A stretch of 64,000 bases of DNA from Neurospora crassa OR74A (taxonomy: Eukaryota > Ascomycota > Sordariomycetes > Sordariales > Sordariaceae): positions 1,364,001 to 1,428,000 of the forward strand of contig NC_026505.1 in assembly GCF_000182925.2 (NCBI RefSeq), read 5' to 3'. The notes below the pieces were generated by a model that made no database searches, was not told where the DNA came from, and saw nothing but the letters and a program-made list of their open reading frames with translations. Position numbers and translations under genes: made by a program. Shown here in pieces: positions 46,050 to 57,365 of the stretch (positions are counted from its first letter, which is position 1; every line of letters starts with the position of its first letter).

Positions 46050-46860
46050 CTTGACGAACTGTGCCAGATGCACAAATCATGAATGATATGATGGTCTTGG
46101 AGTAATTCGGGATGGGAAGGTGGCGTGCGTTCGAGGACACAGAACAAATGTGCCACGGGTATTGTGAGGGAAGAAGAAAAGTGAGAAGGGGTATCAGTAG
46201 ATATGAATGTGGGATTGCCCGTTATATTGTTGGATAGAGGCACTTGAGGTATGATCAAGTCTCATACCACTTTGTTGTTGACTGAAGGTTAAGGTTGGAA
46301 AAAGAAAAGCGTGACAGGAAGAAAAGCTCGAGGGGGCCTTGGAGATATTATACGACAGTGTAAGTGGACTGTGCATCAAGTCAAGGGTCCTCCCATCCCG
46401 TCCATCCGCAAAGGGATCAAGGACTCGTCCGCTTGTCCTTGGTACAAGCCGAGGTACCTGACAGCAGAGCCTCAAGTATTTCAGAGATGACATACTGTAC
46501 CTCTACTCAAGAGTTCAGATAAGTGAATAGGTAGGCTCAAGACAAAGTACATGTGGTACGGCGGCCCTGTGACAAGCAATGGGGAAAGGAAGGGCCTCAG
46601 TGGCTCAGCGCCATTGGTAACGACTAAGAAGGGGAAGACCTCTCATCACAGTCGTCTTACACACATCAAAAGCTTGGCCCGATCAGGAAAGGGCTGGTTG
46701 CCGTGTCTGAACAATAAATTGTATGGGGGGAATCCGTGAAATTTGGCCAATGGCCAGCCCGTTTAGTGCTTACTGCGCCCCAGGGCTATTGGCATAGCTT
46801 GGACAACTCAGCAGTTTGTTCGGTCCTGTAATCTTTCGTGAGGTCCACAGTCTGAACTTT

Positions 46861-47460
46861 TCAAAGACTGGAGCTCTCAGTATAGGTACTTTGAGATGCC
46901 GATATGTACGCGAACGCCCCTTTTTGTGCAGAGGCCATAAGCATCCAAAGGATCTTGTCTCGAGGTTGGTTGCACATCGAGATCTTGCCGAATCCGAGTA
47001 TCGATACGTGCTGGAACACCAGTTTGTAAAACTGTGTAATGCTGTAAGAATGGTTCGCGCACCGTGCGATAAACAGGGGCATAGCAGTAGCGCCAAGGAC
47101 GGACTCGCCTATCAGCCCGGCATGGGAATTACAGAGACTCGAGATCAAGACCCAACCGCCGTCTGGGATGATGCGGTTGACGAAGATTGTCGTTGCTGTC
47201 AACTGTCAACCTGAAAGGCCCCGTCGTGTATTGCGGTTTTGATACAACAAAAAACCGGTCATATAATTGTTTCGCTCTCGTTGGCCTGATGTTTCCGCGC
47301 CAAGTTTAAGGTGAGGTATGTCGTTCGTGTCGTAAGCATCGTTGATCCCTCAATACACGCGTATGTTGATTTCGAAATCCTCACTGATTATTACAGAGAT
47401 GCCATAAGCACCGGGGAAGTCAAGCGGGAGAATTGCCGCTGCAATGTAACGATTTAGATC
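46861..47460 (-). pseudogene. possible decayed gene, family unknown
   Basis: One minus-strand frame is open or nearly open for about 190 codons, with about three internal stops. It reads like protein throughout: hydrophobic and aromatic residues in helix-like spacing and segments such as FVNRIIPDGGWVLISSLC and ITQFYKLVFQHVSILGF. The last 113 codons are uninterrupted. The opposite strand also has a 132-codon ORF, so chance openness cannot be excluded. No family recognised. Confidence 0.3.
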
Positions 47461-48303
47461 TCGGGGTCAGGCATGTCCCAAAGAATCAGACGAGTGCTTT
47501 TACCGCCCCTTTGGAAGACTGTTGATATCCCATACTGACATTGCAGAAGAGAGATGGTGAGTCCTGTGGCCACATATTGGGTTGATCTCAAGAAATGCGA
47601 ACTTGGAAAGCGATGGTGTCCTGGTCATGGTCGGTATTGCTCCATGATTGCCTTGTGCCAAGGAGTGCATGGAGTCTCTGGCCGGAGTGCGCTGACAAGA
47701 GCCATGCTGTCTCACCGCGGTGTCCGGAGAGAGTCCTGAAGGATGGTCTAGTGCGAAAGTCCTAGAAGAAAAAGGCAGCTTGGCGTATAGTAGTGTTTGA
47801 CGAAATCGCTTCCGTACCCATGTGTCTACTTGGCTTGTAGACCAGTATATTCACAGACCTGTCCCTCTTTCTGGCTTGGGGATACGGTCCAGGTACGGGA
47901 ACTCCAGGAACGGCTGGGTTCCAGTACAGATGCCCAAATTGCGGGTTGGTTTTAGGAAGAGGGATGGTTGTAGTGCAGTTTATTAGCGGGTGTGGGTGGT
48001 GCCCAGTTTGGGTTAACCTCGCGACGTCGACAATCGCGGCAGTGAATGGGGAAATCTTTGAGAGCTGCAAAAGGCCATTTTTTCATTGGATGGTAATCGA
48101 GTTCGCACTGTGTTAAACGCAAACAAGAGGACGACATGAAGCACGGCGACACCTCCGTCTTCATCCATCAGAATCTGTAGCCCTGCAGATACCACAGCCA
48201 GCCCTCCTTTCAGTTGATGACGGGAGCGAATGTCGAAGTCAAAGGGACCGGAGCTAGCGCCGAGTTTCACGGGAAGCTACCTTTGGGAGATTCGGGCGGT
48301 GAT

Positions 48304-48652
48304 CTATGGGTCGTCGATACCGTGGTGGTCCCAAGTACCCCTAAAACGAGCAGTTGGAGGGTTGTGTGTGGATACGCCAGTAACGCCAAATCCCAGGTTG
48401 GCATTTCAGCCCACAAGCACACTCGGCCTCTTTGGATTTTTACCACCATTCTCCCTGGCGAAATGGTATAGGACCAGTGAGGGAAGGCCATTCGAGGCTT
48501 GGGCGTTTTCTTCCCGCGCGATGCTGAGCAAAATCGGGCTTCTGTGTGGCCTCCTTTAGGGAAGTGAAGCCATACGGGATGAAGCCGGACTTGAGGATGG
48601 TTTCCGGTTTCAGAGGCTCTGGAGGGTAGTAAATCGGGCCATTGAAAGACAT
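48304..48652 (-). CDS. possible small two-exon gene, unknown
   Basis: ATG 48652 opens a 70-codon frame with protein-like content (MSFNGPIYYPPEPLKPETIL, then KSGFIPYGFTSLKEATQKPD). A GTAAAA donor at 48443 and a CGTTTTAG acceptor ending at 48341 would join GEW-W to GTWDHHGIDDP and a stop at 48304, giving 81 aa. The donor is weak and the branch site unclear. No signal peptide, membrane helix or known motif. A second protein-like segment lies downstream (47952-48270), so this may instead be part of a larger or decayed gene. Confidence 0.3.
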
Positions 48653-51600
48653 GGCGTTCTGCTTGTGTAACTGCGTTAGCCATCAGTTTGGGTACTCCGG
48701 AGGCCAATGCCACAATGGGTTAGATGCTGCGGTTAGGTAACCATGGGAGCTTTGCCCATCGTGGTTTTCTCCTCCGACGACATCTCACCCAAACCACCAC
48801 CACGAAGGGGATATCAAAGAGGCCATCGAGCATCGATGGCTTGTCGTTGTTAGGACTCAACTCTCGTCGTCGTCCTCCTCCTCCTCGTCCATCTCTGCCC
48901 CTGAAACTGCCCCTGCAGCAACGGCGGGGCAGCGCCTCACTTGGGCGTCAAGCTCCGTACAAGTAGAGGCTCACTAAAGGCCATGAAAGTTCTTGCCGTC
49001 AGTATTTCGAAAAGAAGCAGCAAGCCCACATCGGGTTTCAGCTGGACATGCTCCTTCAGATTGATGTACATGCACGCGATTCTGCAATGGGCAATTGCGC
49101 TATCGCTGGCGTCAGGAACCTGCTTCTTGGTAGTCAAGTCTCGGTGAGCTTCGAAGCATAGCTTCATTGGACTCGGACCCTGGTCCTATGACTACTAGTT
49201 CGACGGCTCGAAGCCAAGGGAGTGATTGCTGTTGAACCTGAATGACAAATAACGAATGGCGACAGGGCATCCGTAAGGCGACCAACAAATGGTTGCCTTG
49301 TTTCCATTGCAATTCCATTGCCTGGAAACTGACGGTAATTCACTTCGTTACGCTTCATTACGCTGTCAAGCCAAGGTAGTTACAGTTAGACAGATCACTT
49401 CTCCACTTTTCCCACCTGCCCTTGCTCCCCTCCGCATGGAGCCAAGCGGGAATCAGTCCAGGAGGCCCTGGCCTGTAAAAGCTCCGCTCTGGACGACCAC
49501 CTTCTCTGATTCCCGAGGGCAAACTCAGAGGAGGCCGAATGCCATTTTGGCATCTCACACTCACGACCCTTGTCCATCGATCTGCCCGTCCAATGTTTGG
49601 ATACCAAGGTATTCTGTCTTGACCCTCGCAGCTGCGCAAGCGTGCCGGCCGGGAACAACCACCTTGCTCATCTTCTACCGACGTGACGTCCCATCCATCT
49701 GTCACTGCTCTGGAAGCCGGCTGCTTGGATCTCTTTCTCACTTTCCTACCTATCCAACAACCCGTCCCCATCCTCCTGCATCTCGGAAATGACCGCTGCA
49801 CCGGATCTCAAGGTTTACTTACCCGTGCCTCTCGTTACAATGGGCACGCTGTAAGGATCTTGCACTCGTGACCATGACAGATATTACACATGTGGGTGGA
49901 ATACAACGGTTCATGACAACTGTTGACCAGCCAAGGTAGCAGCAAACCAACCACTCACTGATCAAGAACGAACACGGAGATGCCCCCATATAACGCCCTA
50001 CCCGGCTGGCGCTCCCCAGAAGAGTCCCGGATTTTCGGCGACATCAGCAAGCTAGCGCTGCTGCTCTGCCTTCCCAGCCCTTCAGGGACCTTGACAAGAC
50101 ACAAAAAGATTTGGAGTCCATACCGAATACGGGACTTATCCATATGGCTCGAGGAGGCAACAGCTGAAATATACTTGGCATTTTAGAGTCCTTGAAGCCG
50201 TTGCTGCTCGACATGCTGATGCAACGAAATCATCCTTGAAGCCTCTGACGAAGGAACCGGGAGACCAGCGCGATCTATCACTTTCACCTCTTCCCACCGG
50301 TTGTGCCAAGCCGTGACAGCCACCGCGTTGAGTTTCAGAGAGAGAGCGAGAGCAAGATGATCATCAATTTCGCACCTTCTCAACACTTCGGGCTTGTAAA
50401 TTCGCCGACCAACTGAACCCTGTTCTGCTGACCCGGACACCACCACATGTTCGGCGATCAACGCCAAGTCCTTCGAAATAGTCCCGTCGAGTCACGGTTT
50501 CCGACGTATGTAGCACAAGTCCAAAGTCTAAGCGAGCGACTTCCCCGACTTCCCCCCGCTTCTTCAGCAGTCCTCCTCCCCACATCCTTCTTGCCGACGT
50601 GACTGTGTTACACGGGCAGGGCAGTTTGTCTCAAGTAGCACAGCAAAGGTACCGTAGGGCCGAACTGTCCAAGGCACCAAGCCACAGAATCTGCCACTCA
50701 CGGATTATCGTCACCGCCGAGCTGTCCATTCGGACTAGTGCCGGGTGGGATACATTAACAGCCTGCAGATACGATCGACCATCTTTTCATAGAGGTAGGT
50801 AGGTATCCAAAAATATATAAAAATAAAAAAAAAGGTTTGGATCCTTCAGCATGTCACGATGTCGTGGTTGCTAATGCATCAGCTTGCTTCTACACCTCTG
50901 CTGGAGCAACAAGGTCAGCGTGATACTTCCAGTCTACAGAGAACTAGGGTTTCTTGCCAGTACATGAGTATCACTCTTTTATAGAGACTTGTCTTTTTGC
51001 CACTGATCCACATTAACGGTGAATTCCTCAAGATTCATCAACCTTTTCCCCCCGGGCAGAGGTGTAAGTGTAGAACTATCCATATGCGCGCGATCCGCTT
51101 ACCACCCGTCTAATGTACGTACCTGACGCCGCCGGGGAGCCAACATAAAGCAAATCAATTAAGCGATGAACATAGCTTGTGATAGTCCAGACAGACAGAC
51201 AGACAGATGTCACGTTACTTGGCTACATTTCTTGGTCTCTCGCGACACAAGAAGACCGGGTCGTTTGTTTCCATCGATGTTTCCGAAGCAGAAGCGCGGC
51301 GAGGAGGAGGTGGAGTAATCATGTTATGTGCCTACATAGTAAAGGTGATATACCCCTTGGGACCTCTTCTACTGCCTGGCGACAGCGAGCAACCACTATC
51401 CTCACTCCCTCAGTCCTTCTCCTCATCCTCAGCTGTCTCGTCTTTGGCCCCCACCTTCCCGTTCATTTATACCTTCGAACATCAATAACTCAAGGCTGGT
51501 GATACGAAACAAAGGTTTCCCGCATTGCTGGTATGATCATCTTGCTGCTGCTGCTTACGACGTTTTCGAAACCGGGGAAGAAACAACAACAACAAAAGAG

Positions 51601-51669
51601 ACACGGAGGCATGCGGGGATTGAAAGCGCTCCTAGGTAAGGTAACTAAGGTCATCCCGGTTTTTTTTTT

Positions 51670-51686
51670 GGGGGGGGGGGGGGGGG
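51670..51686 (+). repeat. T10-G17 homopolymer junction
   Basis: A T10 run (51660-51669) passes directly into seventeen G. Outside any supported gene. Confidence 0.85.
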
Positions 51687-52140
51687 ACGTGATCTCGATC
51701 GATCCGTCTTGTCCAGGACGCGCTGAATCATACCTACCTACCTACCTACCTTCAAGTTGTGAATCATGGGACCTGGACGGCTGGACTGAGGACATATCCA
51801 TCAATGGAAACCCTACAAAAACTCGATACCTCCAAAAATCACAACCGGAAGGTTACTTAATCTAAGGATGAAGACGAGCTAACTAACTGAAGCAACTTGC
51901 TCGTTCTTGGCATCATATGCGGCGATGAAGGGTTAGTGGGAAGGTGCTAGTGTAGTGTTGGTGTACTGCCCTTGGGAAATGGGATCGGGTTAGTAGTGTA
52001 TCCTTCCGTGGTTCGGTTCGTTAGTGTAAATGGCCGGCAACATCCCTGGACGGGAGGCGGAATGATTCCGCTTCTGATTGGGGTTCGTCGTCCTTGGGGC
52101 GGGAAGATGTTGGTTCGGACTTGACATGAGCCGCACCACG

Positions 52141-52345
52141 CTTTTTTCTTTCTTTTTTCTAGTTTCTTTCTTTTTTGTTTTCTTCGTTCTTTCTTCTTCG
52201 TTCTTTGCACTTCTTCGTTTTTTCTCACTTTACTTTTCTTTTTCTTCATTCCTTTTCTTGCTTCTTCATTCCTTTCTTCTTCGTTTTTTTTCCCCTTCTT
52301 TTCCTTGTTCCTTTCTTCTTCATTCCCTTTCTTTTTTTTTCTTTT
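52141..52345 (+). repeat. homopyrimidine (T/C) tract
   Basis: About 205 nt almost wholly T and C on the plus strand, built from degenerate TTCTTC, TTCTTT and CTTCATTCC units, with only scattered G and A. A second pyrimidine tract follows at 52452-52500. The minus-strand ORF across it (Lys/Glu/Arg only) is a by-product of the composition. Confidence 0.85.
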
Positions 52346-53293
52346 CAAGTGGTTTGTCCATCTGTGTGTCTCCACTGTTCTCTCTCGCTTCCTATATCCG
52401 ATGGAAATGGTGGTCCCTTTCTTCTCAACGAGACAGAGAACAAAAAAACTGACCTGTTCTGTTCTTTCTTTCCTTCCTTTTTTCCCTTCTTTCTTTTCAT
52501 GCTGTTTTCGAGTCGGTCTTGCCAACTTGTTTCCTTGTCTCAAATGAACCTAGGTACTACCTAGTTAACTATCCCCTCTCCTTCCATTATTCCACCTTAA
52601 CCATGTGATCTTCGAGGGCACCAACGTCTGCCTTTGCGCCTCCCCCCCTTTTCTTCTTCTTCGAGTTCCTCATCCAAGTAAAAGTAATTTTCCATCTCCT
52701 GTCGTGGCCGAAACTGAAACATCCTGACAGTTGAGGCACTTGGATTTACTCTTTGTAAACGGCCTAGTATTTATCCGTCCTTCGTTCTTCCTTCCTTCCG
52801 TCCCTCGTTCTACCTTTCTCTCTTCGTTCCTTCCTTCTTTTTTCGAGGCCACCCCAAGTCTTGAACTTCCTCTAATGTAGGTATTCCCCCAAAACCCCGG
52901 TCCGAGTCTGTACAGGCAAGTACCTACCGACGGATCGTCCTACACCACTCCGCCACCTACCATCCTCCCGCAATCCTCTCTCAGTTTCAGCGCCCACTCA
53001 CTCACTCACTCACTCACTCCCTCATAACTTACTCCTCAGTCCCATACAGTACTTTTCCCGTTAGTTATTCATTCTAGTAAAGGTAGTACTACCTCACATA
53101 ATTGATACCTCCAAAACACACTCCCTAATCAGACCTTGGCAAACTACCTATATAAATAACCGCATCCAACAAGTCAATCCCATCTCCTGCCACCGCGAAC
53201 CTTGCATATGCTGTAACACTGCTTCAGTCTGTATTATATCGTCCTCCACTAGGTCCTCCTCTGCTCTAGACGTACTCCGCTCGGCGACCAGCT

Positions 53294-53323
53294 TGGCTCG
53301 GCTCGGCTCGGCTCGGCTCGGCT
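53294..53323 (+). repeat. (GGCTC)n pentanucleotide repeat
   Basis: About six GGCTC units in tandem, with a variant copy at each end. It is followed directly by an AGAGGTAGGTAGGTAGGTAC motif block. Confidence 0.85.
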
Positions 53324-53660
53324 TGACTAGAGGTAGGTAGGTAGGTACCTAGGTCCCCTTTGGCGTATCGGGACATATTTCTTCATCATACAGTATCTAG
53401 AGGTAAGTTGGTATCGACTATACTCAGTCACGGCTGCCCGGTGCGAGTACACTTACCTACTCTAGGTACGGTACCGCAGGGTGGTAGACATAGTTAGTAC
53501 ATACACACAAGTTACGATGAGCCTGCCCGTGAGCCTATCTATAAGCCTATCCATAAGCCTGTCAGAACCTTGCTTTGAGCGACGTTGTACAACCTAAACT
53601 TTAGGTTCCTCCTTGTTGGTGGGTTTGCCCAACTAGCGTCACTAGGTACTGTTGTACGAG

Positions 53661-53690
53661 AAAAAAAAAGAAAAAAAAAGAAAAAAAAAA
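53661..53690 (+). repeat. poly-A with interspersed G
   Basis: Two A9G units followed by A10, a near-perfect decamer repeat. Outside supported genes. Confidence 0.8.
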
Positions 53691-54305
53691 GGAGGGTGCG
53701 TGCCTGCCTGTCATGCCATGCCATGTCATGTCATGTATGTCACTCGGTGATGTCTATCCGGTGAGGTTTTGTTGATCTGGGCGGGAATTGGAAAAAGAAA
53801 CTAGAAACAAAAAAATGATAATAATAACAAGCGGTTTGTCGTAATTTTCCCTGAAATCAACCCATCGATGATCTATAATGGTTGACATACATACATATCA
53901 TGCTTGCCACATACACAGTACAGACGCGGGGCCTGCATTGTTGCAAGCCAGCCCTTCCACTCGTTCCATTGCCCCCCACGAACACACACACACATACACC
54001 TTCCGTAACTTTGACAAGTAGCAAACCAACCTAACACAGATCTTCCCCCCTTCTACCCAAAAGTCGCTCTAAATTGCTAAAACACGAACGGGTATTTCCA
54101 TCCGCAGATAATGAGACGAAAAACATAAAGTGACCGAAAAAGAAAAGCTTCATTGCCGTCACATGGCGACAAAAACCTCTAACGTCCCTCCCGAGGGCCC
54201 CTATGGTACTCAACAGCGCAGTGCTCGCATTGAGCATGATTGCAATCCAGACACGCCGGCGTCGTCTCGACATTGAACATTGCTCCGGTACACTGGCACT
54301 AACCG

Positions 54306-57300
54306 TCAAGAATGCATCTGTGGTTAGTACGACAAACCAACAACACGGGGTCGAGATTGGGGAAAAGAAGGACTTACACAAGACCAGAGATACTCCCTCT
54401 GCCTATTGCCGGACTTGTGCCTCTTTGCTCTCGGCGCAGCAAAAGTTACGGTCCCGTCTTCTGCATCCAAGCGGCGCTTAAGAGTTTGTTGCACCCGCCT
54501 CTGCCCTGGGACATACGAAGAGGAACTCGAAGAGCTTCTTTGAGGTTCTAGATCATCGTCCTCTGCCTGCTCAACAGTCAAATCAACCACTTCCCTGCCT
54601 GCCATCTCCGCTGCCCCTTTTCCAGTTCCAGTCCTAGTTCCGTTCTTTCCACCACCACCACCACCACCACCAGCCACAGGGGGCTCAATGAACTCCCAAT
54701 CTTTGATATTTTGCTGTCTTACCTCATTCCTTCCAATGAAATGGTCCTCGATGTGATCAAACCTCGCCGACCACGCCAGCTTCTTATCCTTCTGAAACTC
54801 GATCGTCTTGCGGCAAAACCCGCACCAGAAGCGCGACTCGCAGTTGCGGCCAATGTGGCACTCGGTTACCCTTTTCTCCATGGTCGTGTCGTCCATGCTA
54901 TGTTCCTTGGACAAATGTGTGCGGAAAGACTCGCGACGGTGGGCGACCCAGCCGCAGACACGGTCGCGGTCGTCAACGACGCCCTGCTGTTGCTGCTGCT
55001 GCTTCAAGTCGCAGCGCCAGATCTCGAGTTGGAGATGTTGGCTGTTTTCGTGCCGCTTCCAGTCGTTTTTGCTGCCAAAGTTTTTGGAGCAGTTGTGAAA
55101 GGTGCAGGCGTAGGGCTTGTCGTGGCGCTTTTGGTGCTTCTTGAGTTCGCACCTGCGGTTGAAGCTCTTGTCGCACATGGAGCAGGGGTTTTTGCTGTTT
55201 CCGGTCCTGGGAGCAGAGGTGGGTGCAGGCTCTGCCTTCTTCCCGGTTGGTTCTGGTTGCTCAGATTTCTCTTCCTTCTTTTGATACCCGAGCTCGGCCA
55301 TCAGTTGGTCGAGGTTACCCTTGGCTTGCAAGACTCGAAGGAAAGTAAGAGCACTCTCATCGTCATCGAAGTTCACATCTGTTAGGGGAAAAGAGACAGC
55401 TAACTGTGGTGAGAGGTTGGGCTTGGATGAGTTCTCAATCGAATAGTCCAACGAATACCTGACCAACGCCGTCTCAGGTTCATCAGAGTCATCCGCGGAG
55501 GTGTCTTGACCCAAGTCAGGCACAACATCATCCACCTCCTCGTCCTCAACTGGCTCACCATCATGGTGATTATTCACACGACTGTTCACTTCAGCACTGT
55601 CGAAATGCCGGTGAGTGTTGCTGTCCACTTCGTTGACACGGGACTGAATGTGACCGTCACCAGTCGACATAGGACGGATACCCAGGTCCATACCAACCGG
55701 GGTTATCGAGGGACTGGTATCATTGTTAGCGGCCGTCGCAGGCATCTCCTCACGTCCGTCTACCAAGACTTCCGATTCGAAACCAGGCTGCTGACCACTC
55801 GAGGGTTCATCGATCGAGATAGATCTAGTCCTCTCGAGTGCGCGCAGCGAGCCGCGGCGGCTGGAAACCAAGTGAAGGACGTGGGAGCTGACCTCTGCGG
55901 TGCCTGCATCAGGCCATGTGTACCAGTCGCCGTTTTCCAAAGCGGGCAAATCCGCGGTCTCGCTCACCGAGACCGTTTGACTCTGAAGGATGATCGAGGA
56001 ACCCGCCGGAGCCTGGAGGCTGGTTTCGGTGAAAGGTGCCATATGACTCAGATATTGTATTTGCGCCTGGTCAGTCTGGGAGGCGCCGTTTTGCTGAGAC
56101 ATGATTTGCATCTGCTGCGACGCGAAAACGGCGACGGAACTCGGAGCGGCAAGTACCTGCTCTTGCGAAAGGCTGCAGACAAATGAGCATTGGCTAACGA
56201 GGCAGGGTCAAAGTTGGTTACGCACTGAACTTCATATCTCTTCAGGTCGTCCTCAGCCGTGAGACAAATCTGATGAACCCTTTTCAAATGTTGCCTAAAA
56301 TTATCTGCCCGAGGCCAATCCTTCTCGTCTTTGTTCTTGGTCGGGCAAGTGCCATGACAACAGTGATATACGACGTTATACTTTTTGTGAACGGATGCCA
56401 AATGTCTCTGCAGGTCGTTCTTGGTGCTGAAGCCTTTGTCACGTGTGCAGCCAGGTTCCAGGCAGTGATGTGGCTTTGTATGTTTCTGTTTATGTTTACT
56501 GCCAGAATATCAGCTAGTATTCAAGAAAGAGCAGAATCGATACTTACTTTAGCTCCGACTTGGTCTTGACATGTTCCCTACAATACTCGCAAAACAAACT
56601 TTTGCGCTCGAGACAAGTGGTCGTGTTTCGATGGCCCCAGTCATCGCTTCCCAAGTCTTGCATAAGAGTGTCCTTGGGAATAACTGTAGCTTGGGGGTTT
56701 GAATCCTGCTGGAGCTGGAATTGGGACATCTGAAGCATGATTTGAATATCGCCGCCACGGTCCACGTCCCCGCATACGGAAGGGTTTCCCACACTCTGCC
56801 TGGCTATACTCCCATATCCCGAGTCGGAGAAAACTCCAGCGCGGTCAACGGCAGTATCACACTCGGATGGCGCATGGTTATCACGATATCTGGGATATTC
56901 GGAGTATCCAGAGTTTATCGGGAGGCTGGATATTTGACTGTCGCCCAGCGACCCAACAACTTTCATGGGGGTCCAGGCAACGTTGCGATCGTGCAAAAAG
57001 TGGTTCAAGATAGTAAAGCGTTCGTTCCCTTGAGTGGACGCATCGTGAGCTTCCTGGAATTGTTGGTCTACGGCAAAGCCCGCACGGGGAGCTTGACCGG
57101 TGGTCGCAGCAGTGGTGGAGACGGTGCCTCCATATCCGTGGCAACCAGGCGCCATGGTAGTCACGGTGCCGGGCATGTGAATGGACGGAGAGTCGAGCAA
57201 TCCAGGAGATTGTGTACCCTGGCCGGACTGGCCGTTGTAGTAGGGCTAGCATTGGGTTAGTGATGGGTTGACTATGGCAGAAAATTCCCATCGATGACCA

Positions 57301-57365
57301 AGAGAAAGTCGCGTGGATCACCATACCTCATACTGGCTGTGTTGGCCATACTGATATTGTGACAT
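54306..57365 (-). CDS. C2H2 zinc-finger protein with duplicated finger module
   Basis: Five exons: 57365-57327, 57245-56548, 56498-56226, 56172-54378 and 54317-54306 (938 aa). Introns of 81, 49, 53 and 60 nt with sites GTATGG/CACTAAC/GCTAG, GTAAGT/GGCAG, GTGCGT/CTGCAG and GTAAGT/TACTAAC/ACAG; all phases close. First finger block: CEYC...NKHKQKH (232-252), then HHCLEPGC...STKNDLQRHLASVH and YHCCHGTC...FRQHLKRVH (to about 325). Second block from about 667: CSMC...ELKKHQKRH, ACTFHNC...GSKNDWKRHENSQH, WRCDL(Q6)...SFRTHLSKEH, followed by WCGFCRKTIEFQ...RFDHIEDHF. Between them lies a Ser/Asp/Glu-rich disordered linker. A Lys/Arg-rich C-terminus (KRRLDAEDG, RAKRHK) may be a nuclear signal. The last exon encodes only MHS. 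Probably a DNA-binding regulator; targets unknown. Confidence 0.82.

Larger units (their letters stand above)
46050..54305. other. gene-poor desert
   Basis: About 8.3 kb between two zinc-finger genes transcribed in the same direction. It contains weak coding or relic segments (46861-47460, 48304-48652, possibly 47952-48270), a long homopyrimidine tract, homopolymers, pentanucleotide and tetranucleotide repeats and several TAGGTAGGTA/TACCTA motif clusters. The final 300 nt are the 3' flank of the downstream zinc-finger gene. No other gene is supported. Confidence 0.5.

Noticed and set aside
51947-52543. 198-codon minus ORF made mainly of Lys, Glu and Arg
   Set aside because: Produced by translating the homopurine strand of a simple-sequence tract.
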